Shown here piece after piece: positions 32,164 through 40,445 of a stretch of 64,000 nt of DNA. Numbering within the stretch: the first letter of the stretch is position 1; each line of letters begins with the position of its first letter. Origin of the DNA: an uncultured Collinsella sp. (lineage in GTDB: Bacteria; Actinomycetota; Coriobacteriia; Coriobacteriales; Coriobacteriaceae); assembly GCA_958443265.1 (NCBI GenBank), contig CAUCKA010000003.1:124001-188000 (forward strand), in the 5' to 3' direction. Position numbers and translations under genes: made by a program. Under the pieces are notes generated by a model. The model ran no database searches and was not told where the DNA came from. It saw nothing but the letters and a program-made list of their open reading frames with translations.

Positions 32164-33006
32164 GTGACTTCTTCTCTGCAGACCAGGACGGCCCAGGACC
32201 TCATGACCGACCCCATCGAGGAGAGGCCCATGCTCATCCATGGGCTCATGGGCGACGGCCTCGGCTTCCTGTGCGCGGCGCCCAAGTCCGGCAAGAGCTG
32301 GCTGGCCATGGAAATCGGCATCTGCGTGGCAACGGGAACGCCGCTGTGGGGCCATCAGGTGCGCAAGGGAGCCGTTCTGCACCTCCCGCTGGAAGACACC
32401 TACCAAAGGATCACGCAGCGCCTCTGGAGGCTCGCTGACGAGGTTGACGGCAACCTGTTCTTTGCCACGGAGGCCGATGCCCTGGCCGGCGGCCTCCTGG
32501 ACCAGCTCGCCGATTTCCACGAAAGCCACCCGGATCTCGCGCTGGTGATCATCGACACGCTGCAGATGGTCAGGAACACTTCCCGTGATTACAGCTACTC
32601 GGCCGACTACAGGGATATCTCAGAGCTGAAGCGCTTCGCCGATGCCCATGGGATAACCATCCTCATCGTCCACCACACCCGTAAGATGGGCGACAGCGAC
32701 GTCATGAACACCGTCTCCGGCACCAACGCCATCACCGGCGCGGCAGACTTTACCTGGGTCATCAAGAGGAACAGGAACGACAACGACGCCACCCTGACCA
32801 TCACCGGTAGGGACGTCGAAGAGCGCGTGGCAGACATCAGCTTTCGCGGCTACCGCTGGGAGATGGTCAAGGAAAAAACGGCGGAGGAGCTGGCCGAGTC
32901 GACGGTGCCGCCGTGCGTATCCGCGGTCATCGGGTTCGTTGCCGATTGCGGCCATTGGGAAGGTTCCACGAACGCGCTCATGAAGAGGTGGGGATCGTCG
33001 GGATGA
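32164..33006 (+). CDS. RepA-like AAA_25 ATPase, N-terminal part (frameshifted)
   Basis: The 280-residue frame has Walker A APKSGKSWLA (about 40-48), HLPLEDTYQRITQRL, Walker B LVIIDTLQM and IVHHTRKMGD, the pattern of AAA_25/RepA-type hexameric helicases of plasmids and integrative elements. GTG start with GGAGAGG upstream. The frame ends early at 33006; the expected C-terminal winged-helix segment continues in another frame from 32982. The ATPase core is complete, but the DNA-binding tail is detached. Confidence 0.8.
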   Translation: MTSSLQTRTAQDLMTDPIEERPMLIHGLMGDGLGFLCAAPKSGKSWLAMEIGICVATGTPLWGHQVRKGAVLHLPLEDTYQRITQRLWRLADEVDGNLFFATEADALAGGLLDQLADFHESHPDLALVIIDTLQMVRNTSRDYSYSADYRDISELKRFADAHGITILIVHHTRKMGDSDVMNTVSGTNAITGAADFTWVIKRNRNDNDATLTITGRDVEERVADISFRGYRWEMVKEKTAEELAESTVPPCVSAVIGFVADCGHWEGSTNALMKRWGSSG

Positions 33007-33158
33007 CCGCGGCGGCGTTCGGCAAGAACCTAGCCCAGCACTCGAAGCTCATGAGGTCCAGGGGTGTCCATTACTCGAAGAGGCACACCAACGCCGGCTC
33101 GCTGCTAACGCTCGAATTCCACGATGAAGGTGACGGCAGTGACAGCAGTGACGGATGA
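32982..33158 (+). pseudogene. C-terminal winged-helix part of the RepA-like protein in the -1 frame
   Basis: Reading on from ATG at 32980 by re-using the G at 32982 gives EEVGIVGMTAAAFGKNLAQ and then SRGVHYSKRHTNAGSLLTL, a typical RepA tail, to a stop at 33158. Loss of one G (GGAA to GAA) explains it. No classical slippery heptamer is seen, so mutation is more likely than programmed frameshifting. Confidence 0.7.
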
Positions 33159-33206
33159 TCAAGGGGTAGGGAATTTGCCGTCATTCCCGTCACACCTGTC
33201 ACCGAG

Positions 33207-33237
33207 GCGCTGGCTCAATCTGAGCCAGCGCTTTTTT
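33207..33237 (+). terminator. rho-independent terminator of the integrase operon
   Basis: GCGCTGGCTCA (33207-33217), 3-nt loop, TGAGCCAGCGC (33221-33231), then TTTTTT. Confidence 0.88.
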
Positions 33238-33268
33238 ACGGGCCAAAAACGAGCCCGTAAATCCTGAT

Positions 33269-33565
33269 GTAGCAAGCTACCTAACTTGTATCACGGATAC
33301 CGTTAGGGCTTGCTGTAAGGCGAATCCAGCAAGTAGCCCATGAGTGTCAGACATAGTCTTTCTGCTCATGCTACTTGACGAATCGCCGAATCCAGCAAGT
33401 AGCCCATGTCGTCAGACGAGGCCTTCCGACAAGGCTGCTTGCCCGAAAAATCTCCCGTAGCGAGTAACTCATGGCGTATTACAACGGCTACTTGCTACCC
33501 TCAAAAGCCTTCGGTTTTGCTTGTAGCAAGTAACACATGCCGTATTACGCCATAACCACTCGCCA
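33269..33565. repeat. five tandem hairpin units with a period of about 64 bp
   Basis: Units begin at 33269, 33328, 33393, 33457 and 33523 (steps 59, 65, 64, 66). Each has a left arm like GTAGCAAGTAGC, a conserved CATG or CCATG, a middle like GTCAGAC or CGTATTAC, and a right arm like GCTACTTGCTAC, so each can fold into its own hairpin. Units 1-4 pair well, while unit 5 is weaker. The array lies between the RepA-like operon terminator and the restriction gene. It is AT-neutral and not protein-coding. Candidate roles are a replication or transfer origin bound by the RepA-like protein, or a structured RNA. Confidence 0.7.
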
Positions 33566-33703
33566 CCCTTGCGGGCGCGGTCGATGCGGGGGATCCCCCG
33601 CGCCCCTTATAAGGCGAATAATGCGGATTCCTCGACACCTTAAAATTGACCCCATGGCGCGATGATAAAATGGAAGAGAAATAGATGAGATAGAGGAGCA
33701 TTA

Positions 33704-34675
33704 ATGATCAACGCCGGAAATCCAAACATGTGGGAACAAGACACTGCCGCTTCCGTGTCTCAATACAACTACTGGTTCATAGATTTTGCTCCGCGTGCGT
33801 ATGATGATGCTAGAGCAGATTGCTCTGAAAGAATTGAAAGCGTCCTGGATGCTTCGAATGATCTCAGGGATCTTTTCCCGAAGCTTGTAATCGATGACCC
33901 TACTTGTTTGATGGTGCTTAGAATGCTGTGTGCGCCGCCTTTGGCGCGTGACAGGTTGTCGGGTCTTTCCGATACGCCTAGAGGCAGGGTGAAGAGCTTG
34001 GAAGAAGGTTCCCTGCCTACTAGGGCATCCGCCTTTCGCGCTTTGGAGGAAGAAGAGCTTCCTGCCATGCTGGCCGTTATCAAGAAATTGATCGATCCCG
34101 CCCTGGCTCCGTGGCTAAAGGAAAATAGAGCTCCGTCTCCTGAAGAGCGCACAAAATTCATTGCTGTTGTCGGCGATCGAGTTAGCGGCTCCCTGGCTGA
34201 TCCGGCTATCAGAAACGCTCAGGAAAATCGCCAGCTTAGCGTTATGGACACATGGCTTGAGAAGCATGGATACACGCTTTGCTCTGATCCCTCAATTGGT
34301 TTTCTCGAGCTTCCTGCTGGGACGTATGCTCATCACAAGAATGTCAGAATGTTTAAGAACGCATCCGACGATTCCGAAGGCTACGTGAACACTCCGATTG
34401 ACGTAGTGATTGCCCCAAAGAACGGAAATCCTCCACTGTTATTCGAATGCAAAAGCGCTGGAGACTTCGCCAATACGAATAAGCGCAGAAAAGAAGAGGA
34501 CACAAAGGTGGCTCAGCTTCGCGCAACATACAATCATGTGTACGGAGGCGACTGCAAGCTCTATCTATTTCTATGCGGCTATTTCGACAACACCTATCTT
34601 GGTTATGAAGCAGCCAATCACATGGATTGGGTTTGGGAGCATAGAGTAGATGACTTAAAAAAGCTGGGTTTGTAA
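33704..34675 (+). CDS. XamI-family type II restriction endonuclease
   Basis: The 323-residue protein starts MINAGNPNMWEQDTAASV and continues SQYNYWFIDFAPRAYDDAR, the recognisable N-terminus of XamI-type enzymes. The PD-(D/E)XK site is visible as PIDVVIA...LLFECKSAGD (Asp, Glu-x-Lys) around residues 228-250. XamI cuts GTCGAC; the same specificity here is only an inference. GAGGAG precedes the ATG. The gene overlaps its methyltransferase by one base (TAATG). Low GC compared with the host shows recent arrival. The promoter region is just right of the hairpin array. Confidence 0.82.
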   Translation: MINAGNPNMWEQDTAASVSQYNYWFIDFAPRAYDDARADCSERIESVLDASNDLRDLFPKLVIDDPTCLMVLRMLCAPPLARDRLSGLSDTPRGRVKSLEEGSLPTRASAFRALEEEELPAMLAVIKKLIDPALAPWLKENRAPSPEERTKFIAVVGDRVSGSLADPAIRNAQENRQLSVMDTWLEKHGYTLCSDPSIGFLELPAGTYAHHKNVRMFKNASDDSEGYVNTPIDVVIAPKNGNPPLLFECKSAGDFANTNKRRKEEDTKVAQLRATYNHVYGGDCKLYLFLCGYFDNTYLGYEAANHMDWVWEHRVDDLKKLGL

Positions 34676-36153
34676 TGAGTCTAAATGAACTTGAGAGCCA
34701 AAGAATCGCCAGGCAGTTGATTCTTGATGGCGAAAGAAGCCAAGAGCAACGGAATATATTAGGCCAATTTGCAACTCCCTATGACCTTGCGCTGGACATC
34801 ACGAGAGTAGCTCTTTCTTATGTGCCAGATGCCAAAAGGTGTCTAGAACCCGCTTGCGGAACCGGCTCGTTCGTTTCTGCGGCATTAGCGTGCAATAGTG
34901 AGCTAGCAATAACAGCAATCGAGAAGGACGTCGATTATTTCGAAGTTGCAAATTCGCTGTGGTCCAGCGACTCCGTGTCTGTGATTAACGATGACTTTCT
35001 TGAGTATTCAAAAGATTCAGAGTCTTCGTTCGATGTGTTGCTTTCGAACCCCCCATATTCTAGACATCACCATCTCAATCAGGAATCTAAAGACAAGTAC
35101 CGGGCTATTACGAAGTCTCTTACGGGCAAAGAGTTGTCCCAACTCGCCGGCCTTCATGCGTATTTTGTATTGTGCGGCACTCACTTGCTGAAAGAAGGCG
35201 GTGTGGGCGCTTGGCTGATACCGTCAGAGACGTTTAGCGTTAACTTTGGAAAGAAAATCAAGCAGTATCTGACCTCTGAGGTTTCTATCGAAAGAATCCA
35301 TTTCTTCGAAGAAAGCGACCTTCAGTTCGGCGATGCCCTTGTGTCCTCTTGTGTCCTGTTTGTTAGGAAAACACGCTGCAACAAAGATAAAACTGTTGAA
35401 TTGACAAAGGGCAGGAGCATCTCGAAACCGAAAAAGGAGATGACTCTGCCTGTTCGTGAGCTTGCATCGATTCCTAAATGGCAACATGCCTTTCGAGGGG
35501 TTGAGCTTGCTGGCGAACCGCTCAAAAACTACATAAAGGTCAGTCGAGGGGTTTCTTCTGGAGATGACAAGTTTTTTGTTAAAGACAGAGATGAATGGCA
35601 TTCCTTGGGCATAGGTGACGATTGGTTGCAGCCAGTTCTTCCTCCACCACGTTATCTAGATTCAGATACTGTTACTTCTAACGAAGATGGCTGGCCGATA
35701 GAGACCAACAGAGCCATGCTTCGAATAGGCAGGGATGTGTCAACTGATCAGATGCCAAGTAGCCTCGTTGAATATCTAGAATCTTGTTCAGAGAAATCTA
35801 GATCAAGCTACACCCTGTCTCATCGAAAGCCATGGTATTCGGTTGAAAACAGGAAACCAGCGCCGATATTGTGCACTTATATGTCGCGATCAAAAGAAAA
35901 GCCATTTAGGTTTGTTAGGAACAAATCGAAAGCTATAACGACAATGGCTTATCTGTGCATTTATCCTTTGCGTGAGATGAGCGAGCAGGAGCTAGACTGT
36001 CTGTGCGCTCAATTGCAGAGTATTGATTCCGAGACGTTAATTGCATGCAGCAGAGAATATGGTGGCGGCTTGAGGAAACTAGAGCCAGGAGAACTGCTTC
36101 AAGTACCTGTAAAGTTCGAAGGAAGCTTACAAGCTTGTTTGAGTATCACGTGA
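34675..36153 (+). CDS. N6-adenine DNA methyltransferase of the XamI-type system
   Basis: The 492-residue protein has motif I PACGTGSF (around residue 60), the N6-adenine catalytic motif SNPPYSRHH (around residue 123) and an Eco57I/TaqI-like target-recognition half (residues 250-490). It protects host DNA from the endonuclease encoded immediately upstream, with which it is translationally coupled. Having the endonuclease gene first is unusual for safe establishment; timing may depend on internal promoters. Codons are AT-rich like those of its partner. Confidence 0.87.
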   Translation: MSLNELESQRIARQLILDGERSQEQRNILGQFATPYDLALDITRVALSYVPDAKRCLEPACGTGSFVSAALACNSELAITAIEKDVDYFEVANSLWSSDSVSVINDDFLEYSKDSESSFDVLLSNPPYSRHHHLNQESKDKYRAITKSLTGKELSQLAGLHAYFVLCGTHLLKEGGVGAWLIPSETFSVNFGKKIKQYLTSEVSIERIHFFEESDLQFGDALVSSCVLFVRKTRCNKDKTVELTKGRSISKPKKEMTLPVRELASIPKWQHAFRGVELAGEPLKNYIKVSRGVSSGDDKFFVKDRDEWHSLGIGDDWLQPVLPPPRYLDSDTVTSNEDGWPIETNRAMLRIGRDVSTDQMPSSLVEYLESCSEKSRSSYTLSHRKPWYSVENRKPAPILCTYMSRSKEKPFRFVRNKSKAITTMAYLCIYPLREMSEQELDCLCAQLQSIDSETLIACSREYGGGLRKLEPGELLQVPVKFEGSLQACLSIT

Positions 36154-36160
36154 ATACCAG

Positions 36161-36189
36161 GGGGATGCGTTTTCCTAGGCGCGTCCCCC
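36161..36189 (+). terminator. hairpin after the methyltransferase gene
   Basis: GGGGATGCG (36161-36169) pairs with CGCGTCCCC (36180-36188), followed by CTTCTGAG. The T-run is poor. Confidence 0.5.
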
Positions 36190-36319
36190 TTCTGAGTATA
36201 TAGGGATGGTAGAGCTTTCGAAAATGCAGGTTATCCGCACAAAATCGTGATGTCTATACTCATCCATCCAGCCAACCAAAATGCAAAAAATGCATATTTC
36301 CAGGTCAAGCCATATGAAT

Positions 36320-36349
36320 AGAGCCTTTCCAGACCGCTGGAAAGGCTCT
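36320..36349. terminator. perfect 13-bp hairpin near the right end of the element
   Basis: AGAGCCTTTCCAG (36320-36332), ACCG, then the exact complement (36337-36349) and TTGTTGG. It would stop transcription between the element and guaA. Confidence 0.6.
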
Positions 36350-36434
36350 TGTTGGTTCTATGTGGCTGGGGGTTTGCAGGTTAATTCGGCATATTTTGAG
36401 CCATCAAAAGACCTGGTAAATCACCGAAATCAAA

Positions 36435-36452
36435 CCTCACGATAATGTGCGG
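36435..36452. promoter_or_regulatory. fourth XRE operator, next to the guaA junction
   Basis: CCTCACGATAATGTGCGG matches the three sites at 30357-30452 (same CCTCACG-N4-TGTG) and shares the preceding CAAA with site 3. It ends 3 bp before the guaA stop codon. Confidence 0.65.
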
Positions 36453-36454
36453 AT

Positions 36455-38053
36455 TTATTCCCACTCGATGGTCGCCGGCGGCTTGGACGTGATGTCGTAG
36501 CACACGCGGTTGGCACCGGGAACCTCGGCCACAATGCGGCCGGAAATGCGGGCCAGCACGTCGTAGGGCAGCTTGGCCCAGTCAGCGGTCATGGCGTCGC
36601 TGGACTCGACGGCACGCAGGATGATCGGACGCTGATAGGTGCGCTCGTCGCCCATTACGCCAACGGACTTAATGTCGGGCAGGACCGCGAAATACTGCCA
36701 GCAGCTGTGCTCGGAGTTGCGCTCGCCAGTCTGCTCAAACAGACGCTGGTTGTAGGCGTCGAGCTCCTCGCGCACGATAGCGTCGGCGTTTTTGAGAATC
36801 TCGAGCTTCTCCTTGTCGACCGCGCCGATGATGCGGATGGCCAGACCCGGGCCCGGGAAGGGCTGACGGAACACGATGTGACCCGGCAGGCCGAGCGCCA
36901 GACCAAGCGCGCGGACCTCGTCCTTAAAGAAGTGGTCGAGCGGCTCGATGAGGTCGAAGTGCACGCCCTCGGGGAACGGGATCAGGTTGTGGTGGCTCTT
37001 GATGGTGGCCGTCTTGCCGCCCGTCTTGCGAGCGCCGGACTCGATGATGTCGGGGTAGATGGTGCCCTGAGCCAGATACTTGACCGGCTTGCCATCGCAC
37101 TCGAGCTGCTGGGCGACCGCGAAGAACTCTTTCCAGAACTGCGTGCCGATGATGCGGCGCTTCTCCTCAGGCTCGGTCACGCCGGCCAGAAGCTCGGCAT
37201 AGCGGTCCTCGGCGTGGACGTGGATAAAGTCGACGTCAAACTGCTTGGTGAAGACCTCCTCCACCTGCTCGGGCTCACCCTTGCGCAGCAGACCGTGGTT
37301 GATGAACACACAGGTCATCTGCTTGCCCACGGCGCGGGCGCCCAGCGCAGCCACGACGGAGGAGTCGACGCCACCGGACAAGGCCAGAATCACGCGGTCG
37401 TCGCCGACCTTCTCGCGGAACTCGGCCGTCATGGTCTCGACCAGGTTGTCCATGCTCCAGTTGGGCTCCAGGCCGCAGATCTCAAACAGGAAGTTGCTCA
37501 GCAGCTGCTGACCGTACTCGGAGTGCTTGACCTCGGGGTGGAACTGCGTGGTGAAAATCTTGCGCTCGACGCACTCCATGGCGGCAACCGGGCACACGTC
37601 GGTGCTGGCAGTAACGGTAAAGCCCTCGGGCACCTCGGAGACGGCATCACGGTGGCTCATCCACACGGTCTGCTCCATAGGCGTGGAGTTAAAGAGCTTG
37701 GCACCAGCCGTGCGCGTGATGGTGGCGCGGCCGTACTCGCCCACCTCGGAGTGGCCGACCTTGCCGCCGAGCGTCACGGCCGTGATCTGATGGCCGTAGC
37801 AAAAGCCCAGGACGGGAAGGCCCAGGTCAAAGATGGCAGGATCGATGGACGGAGCGTCCTCAGCATACACAGAAGCCGGGCCGCCGGAAAGGATGAGCGC
37901 AGAGGCGTTCATCTCGCGAATCTCGTCGGCCGAGATGTCGCAGGGAACGATCTCGGAATACACGTTGAGGTCGCGGACGCGACGGGCAATGAGCTGACCG
38001 TACTGCGCACCAAAGTCGAGTACGAGGACCTTTGCGGAAGCCTTTTGATCCAT
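36455..38053 (-). CDS. guaA: GMP synthase (glutamine-hydrolysing)
   Basis: GuaA makes GMP from XMP, ATP and glutamine in the cytosol. The 532-residue protein has the class I glutamine amidotransferase domain (GFCYGHQ with Cys85; FHPEVKHS), the PP-loop LSGGVDSSV and the C-terminal dimer domain ending in ATIEWE. The ATG at 38053 is preceded by GAGGGGGAAA; longer frames upstream lack support. The last codons are the integration target of the neighbouring island and remain intact. No purine riboswitch is visible in the 5' leader. Confidence 0.97.
   Translation of the reverse strand: MDQKASAKVLVLDFGAQYGQLIARRVRDLNVYSEIVPCDISADEIREMNASALILSGGPASVYAEDAPSIDPAIFDLGLPVLGFCYGHQITAVTLGGKVGHSEVGEYGRATITRTAGAKLFNSTPMEQTVWMSHRDAVSEVPEGFTVTASTDVCPVAAMECVERKIFTTQFHPEVKHSEYGQQLLSNFLFEICGLEPNWSMDNLVETMTAEFREKVGDDRVILALSGGVDSSVVAALGARAVGKQMTCVFINHGLLRKGEPEQVEEVFTKQFDVDFIHVHAEDRYAELLAGVTEPEEKRRIIGTQFWKEFFAVAQQLECDGKPVKYLAQGTIYPDIIESGARKTGGKTATIKSHHNLIPFPEGVHFDLIEPLDHFFKDEVRALGLALGLPGHIVFRQPFPGPGLAIRIIGAVDKEKLEILKNADAIVREELDAYNQRLFEQTGERNSEHSCWQYFAVLPDIKSVGVMGDERTYQRPIILRAVESSDAMTADWAKLPYDVLARISGRIVAEVPGANRVCYDITSKPPATIEWE
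36456..36472. repeat. attachment core in the 3' end of guaA (attR side)
   Basis: TATTCCCACTCGATGGT, the complement of the last codons of guaA (ATC GAG TGG GAA then stop). It is the reference for the five upstream copies. The integrated element restores the stop codon, so GuaA stays complete. Confidence 0.75.
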
Positions 38054-38320
38054 GGTTTCCCCCTCTTGTTGGCGGGGAGCCGGTGCCCACCCGCGTGAAT
38101 GAACGAAAATAACTTTCATAGTGTACACGTTATATGGGGTTTCTCGTCCCTCGCAGCCATCAGCGCACGGCAAACGCACGACCTGGGCCTTATTTGACGG
38201 CAATTGGAGTGTTACTAAACATTACAGATGATGTATTACGTTTGAACATTGGACGCCCTGTGCCACAATACTGCCGAACGACTCCGCCTCTGGGGCGGCA
38301 AATACGATAGGAATACCAGC

Positions 38321-39334
38321 ATGAAGCGCATCCTTCTCATCGCCACGGGCGGCACCATCGCATCGACCGAGGACGGCAACGGCCTCTCCCCCGCCCTGAC
38401 CGGTGAGGAGCTCGCCCAGAGCGTCCCCGAGATCTCGGGCCTCTGCGAGCTCGACGTCGTGCAGCCCATGAACATCGACAGCACCAATATGCGTCCGAGC
38501 GACTGGATGCGTATCCGCGACGTCATCGTCGAGGGTTACGCCGACCACGACGGCTTCGTGATTCTGCACGGCACCGACACCATGAGCTACACCGCGGCGG
38601 CGCTTTCCTACCTGATTCAGGACAGCCCCAAGCCCATCGTGCTCACCGGCTCGCAAAAGCCCATGGGCAATCCATTTACCGATGCCAAGCTCAATCTGTA
38701 CCAGAGCCTACTCTATGCGCTCGACGAGCATTCGCACGATGTCTCGATCGTGTTTGGCGGCGTGGCAATTGCCGGCACGCGCGCCCGCAAGCAGCGCACC
38801 ATGAGCTTTAACGCGTTCATTAGTGTCAACTATCCGCCCATTGCCTACATCCGCAACGACCGCATCGTGCGCAACGGGATTCACGGCACTCACCAGAATG
38901 AGTGCCCGGTTCGTTTCTACGACAGTATCGACCCGCGTGTGTTTGTCCTTAAGCTCACACCCGGCGTGAACCCGGGTATCCTGGACGCCCTTGCCGATAG
39001 CTACGATGCTGTAATCCTGGAGACCTTTGGCATTGGCGGCATCCCCGAGTTTGGTGAGTCGGGCGAGTCGTTCCAAGAGACAATTTTCCGCTGGGTCGAT
39101 TCGGGCCGCACTGTCGTTATGACCACGCAGGTCCCCGAAGAGGGCCTTGACCTGGGTGTTTATGAGGTCGGCCGCGCTTACGCCGATCATTCGGGTATTT
39201 TGCGCGGCGACGACATGACCACCGAGACGCTCGTAGCCAAAACCATGTGGGCACTCGGCCAGTCACGCGATGCCGCCGAGATCCAGCGCCTGTTCTACAG
39301 CCAAGTCAACCACGACCGCATCCCGATGGCGTAA
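38321..39334 (+). CDS. ansA: type I L-asparaginase
   Basis: The enzyme hydrolyses asparagine to aspartate and ammonia. The 337-residue protein has both active-site signatures: ATGGTIAST with Thr12 and HGTDTM (His83 to Asp86). There is no signal peptide, so it is cytosolic (type I). The ATG at 38321 has GATAGGAA upstream. It is divergent from guaA with a 267-bp spacer in which no clear operator is seen. Confidence 0.93.
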   Translation: MKRILLIATGGTIASTEDGNGLSPALTGEELAQSVPEISGLCELDVVQPMNIDSTNMRPSDWMRIRDVIVEGYADHDGFVILHGTDTMSYTAAALSYLIQDSPKPIVLTGSQKPMGNPFTDAKLNLYQSLLYALDEHSHDVSIVFGGVAIAGTRARKQRTMSFNAFISVNYPPIAYIRNDRIVRNGIHGTHQNECPVRFYDSIDPRVFVLKLTPGVNPGILDALADSYDAVILETFGIGGIPEFGESGESFQETIFRWVDSGRTVVMTTQVPEEGLDLGVYEVGRAYADHSGILRGDDMTTETLVAKTMWALGQSRDAAEIQRLFYSQVNHDRIPMA

Positions 39335-39356
39335 TTCAGTTGTCGACGGGTATCCC

Positions 39357-39575
39357 CTATTCGATCCCCTCGAGAAGCTCTGACACCGTCATGCCGAGTG
39401 CGGGCGCGATCTTAAATAGAACCTTGAGCGTGAAATTTGCCGTCCCATCTTCGATTCGGTCGAGGTAGGGTCGGCTGATTCCTGTCGCCACACAAAAATC
39501 AACCTTGGAGATACCAAGGTCCCTGCGTGTCTCTTCGACCCGCCTGCCAAGAATCTGTTTCGCACGTTCGTCCAT
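39357..39575 (-). CDS. small XRE-family regulator
   Basis: The 72-residue protein is a lone HTH: LGISKVDFCVATGISRPYLDRIEDGTANFTLKVLFKIAPALGM. There is no clear Shine-Dalgarno before the ATG. It is divergent from an unknown gene at 39652; a 26-bp perfect palindrome sits between them and is most likely its operator, so it probably represses itself and the neighbour. Confidence 0.78.
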   Translation of the reverse strand: MDERAKQILGRRVEETRRDLGISKVDFCVATGISRPYLDRIEDGTANFTLKVLFKIAPALGMTVSELLEGIE

Positions 39576-39603
39576 GCAGCCGAGTTTGAAATGGAGCTGA
39601 ACA

Positions 39604-39629
39604 AAAACGTAAACTATAGTTTACGTTTT
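39604..39629. promoter_or_regulatory. perfect 26-bp palindrome
   Basis: AAAACGTAAACTA followed by its exact complement, with no mismatch and no spacer, in the 76-bp gap between divergent genes. Confidence 0.78.
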
Positions 39630-39651
39630 GCCGAATACACAGGAGTTTTCT

Positions 39652-40041
39652 ATGTCGGGTTCTTCGGTCCGCATGTACCGAGCCACGCTTTGCACAAACA
39701 GCGTACCGCCCAAGCTCGTCGTCGTTGAAGCCGAATGCCTTTCGCCCGATGAGCGCACAGCATTTGCATTGCTATCAAGTCGCGTCGCCGCCGTTCTGGT
39801 CCCTTGCCCGGCGCAAGGTGAACTTGCCATCCAATGCCAAACGCATAGCTGCTCGCTCAATCAGGCTGCCGTAATCGCAACCAGCCAACGCGGTCTGCCC
39901 CTTCTCCTGGAAGCCGGTATCGCGCTCGCCCTTCGCGGCGCCGGATACGAAAACGAGGCCGCCGCCGATATGGTCTTTAAACCACGATCGAGCGGCGGCC
40001 TCGCAGCAGCCATTGAATATGCGTGCAGGCTCGTTGCCTAA
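39652..40041 (+). CDS. small protein of unknown function next to an XRE regulator
   Basis: The 129-residue protein is not recognised. It is Ala-rich with five Cys, a middle stretch of alternating hydrophobic residues (AAVIATSQRGLPLLLEAGI) and a C-terminus FKPRSSGGLAAAIEYACRLVA. No signal peptide or membrane span is evident. AGGAG lies 7 nt before the ATG at 39652, which is preferred over the ATG at 39628 inside the palindrome. Shared control with the XRE protein suggests a conditional, perhaps stress-related role. Confidence 0.6.
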   Translation: MSGSSVRMYRATLCTNSVPPKLVVVEAECLSPDERTAFALLSSRVAAVLVPCPAQGELAIQCQTHSCSLNQAAVIATSQRGLPLLLEAGIALALRGAGYENEAAADMVFKPRSSGGLAAAIEYACRLVA

Positions 40042-40050
40042 AAGGACAAG

Positions 40051-40434
40051 CTAGAAACCAAAGCCAAAGCCCGTTCCGGTAATCGCCGAGTACATAAAGT
40101 AAACGTTAACCACGTTGAGGAACACACCCGTGATGCAACCGTTGCGCAGGTAGCGTTCGCACACGATACGCGCCATGGCGGCGGAGTCATCATTGTTTTT
40201 AGCCTGGCGTCCTGCCGTAAAGTACGTCGCCACGCTCAGCAGCAGGTTGAGCACCGGCAGTGCCAGCAACTCGTAGCTCTTGCCCCAGCGCGTCGCCTCG
40301 CCGGCGGCATTAAACTTTGTTGCCACCTCGGGACCAATGTTGGGGATAACACACGCTGCGACCACCAGCGGAATCACCGCAAGCACGAGCAGCGCAACAC
40401 CCATGTAGCCGGCTTTTTTGCCATATTTAAACAT
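40051..40434 (-). CDS. small membrane protein (DUF1648-like)
   Basis: The 127-residue protein has three hydrophobic segments (about 10-32, 54-74 and 95-118). The first is followed by VATKFNAAGEATRWGKSYELL, which resembles the DUF1648/SdpI-type N-terminal motif. It lies 11 bp downstream of ychF on the same strand and may be co-transcribed. Function unknown. Confidence 0.65.
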   Translation of the reverse strand: MFKYGKKAGYMGVALLVLAVIPLVVAACVIPNIGPEVATKFNAAGEATRWGKSYELLALPVLNLLLSVATYFTAGRQAKNNDDSAAMARIVCERYLRNGCITGVFLNVVNVYFMYSAITGTGFGFGF

Positions 40435-40445
40435 GTGCGTCGTCC

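Noticed and set aside
33269..33565. CRISPR array
   Set aside because: Units are imperfect hairpins without uniform repeats and unique spacers, and no cas gene is present.
36707..38098. Plus-strand open frame opposite guaA
   Set aside because: Shadow of guaA, whose motifs are complete on the other strand.
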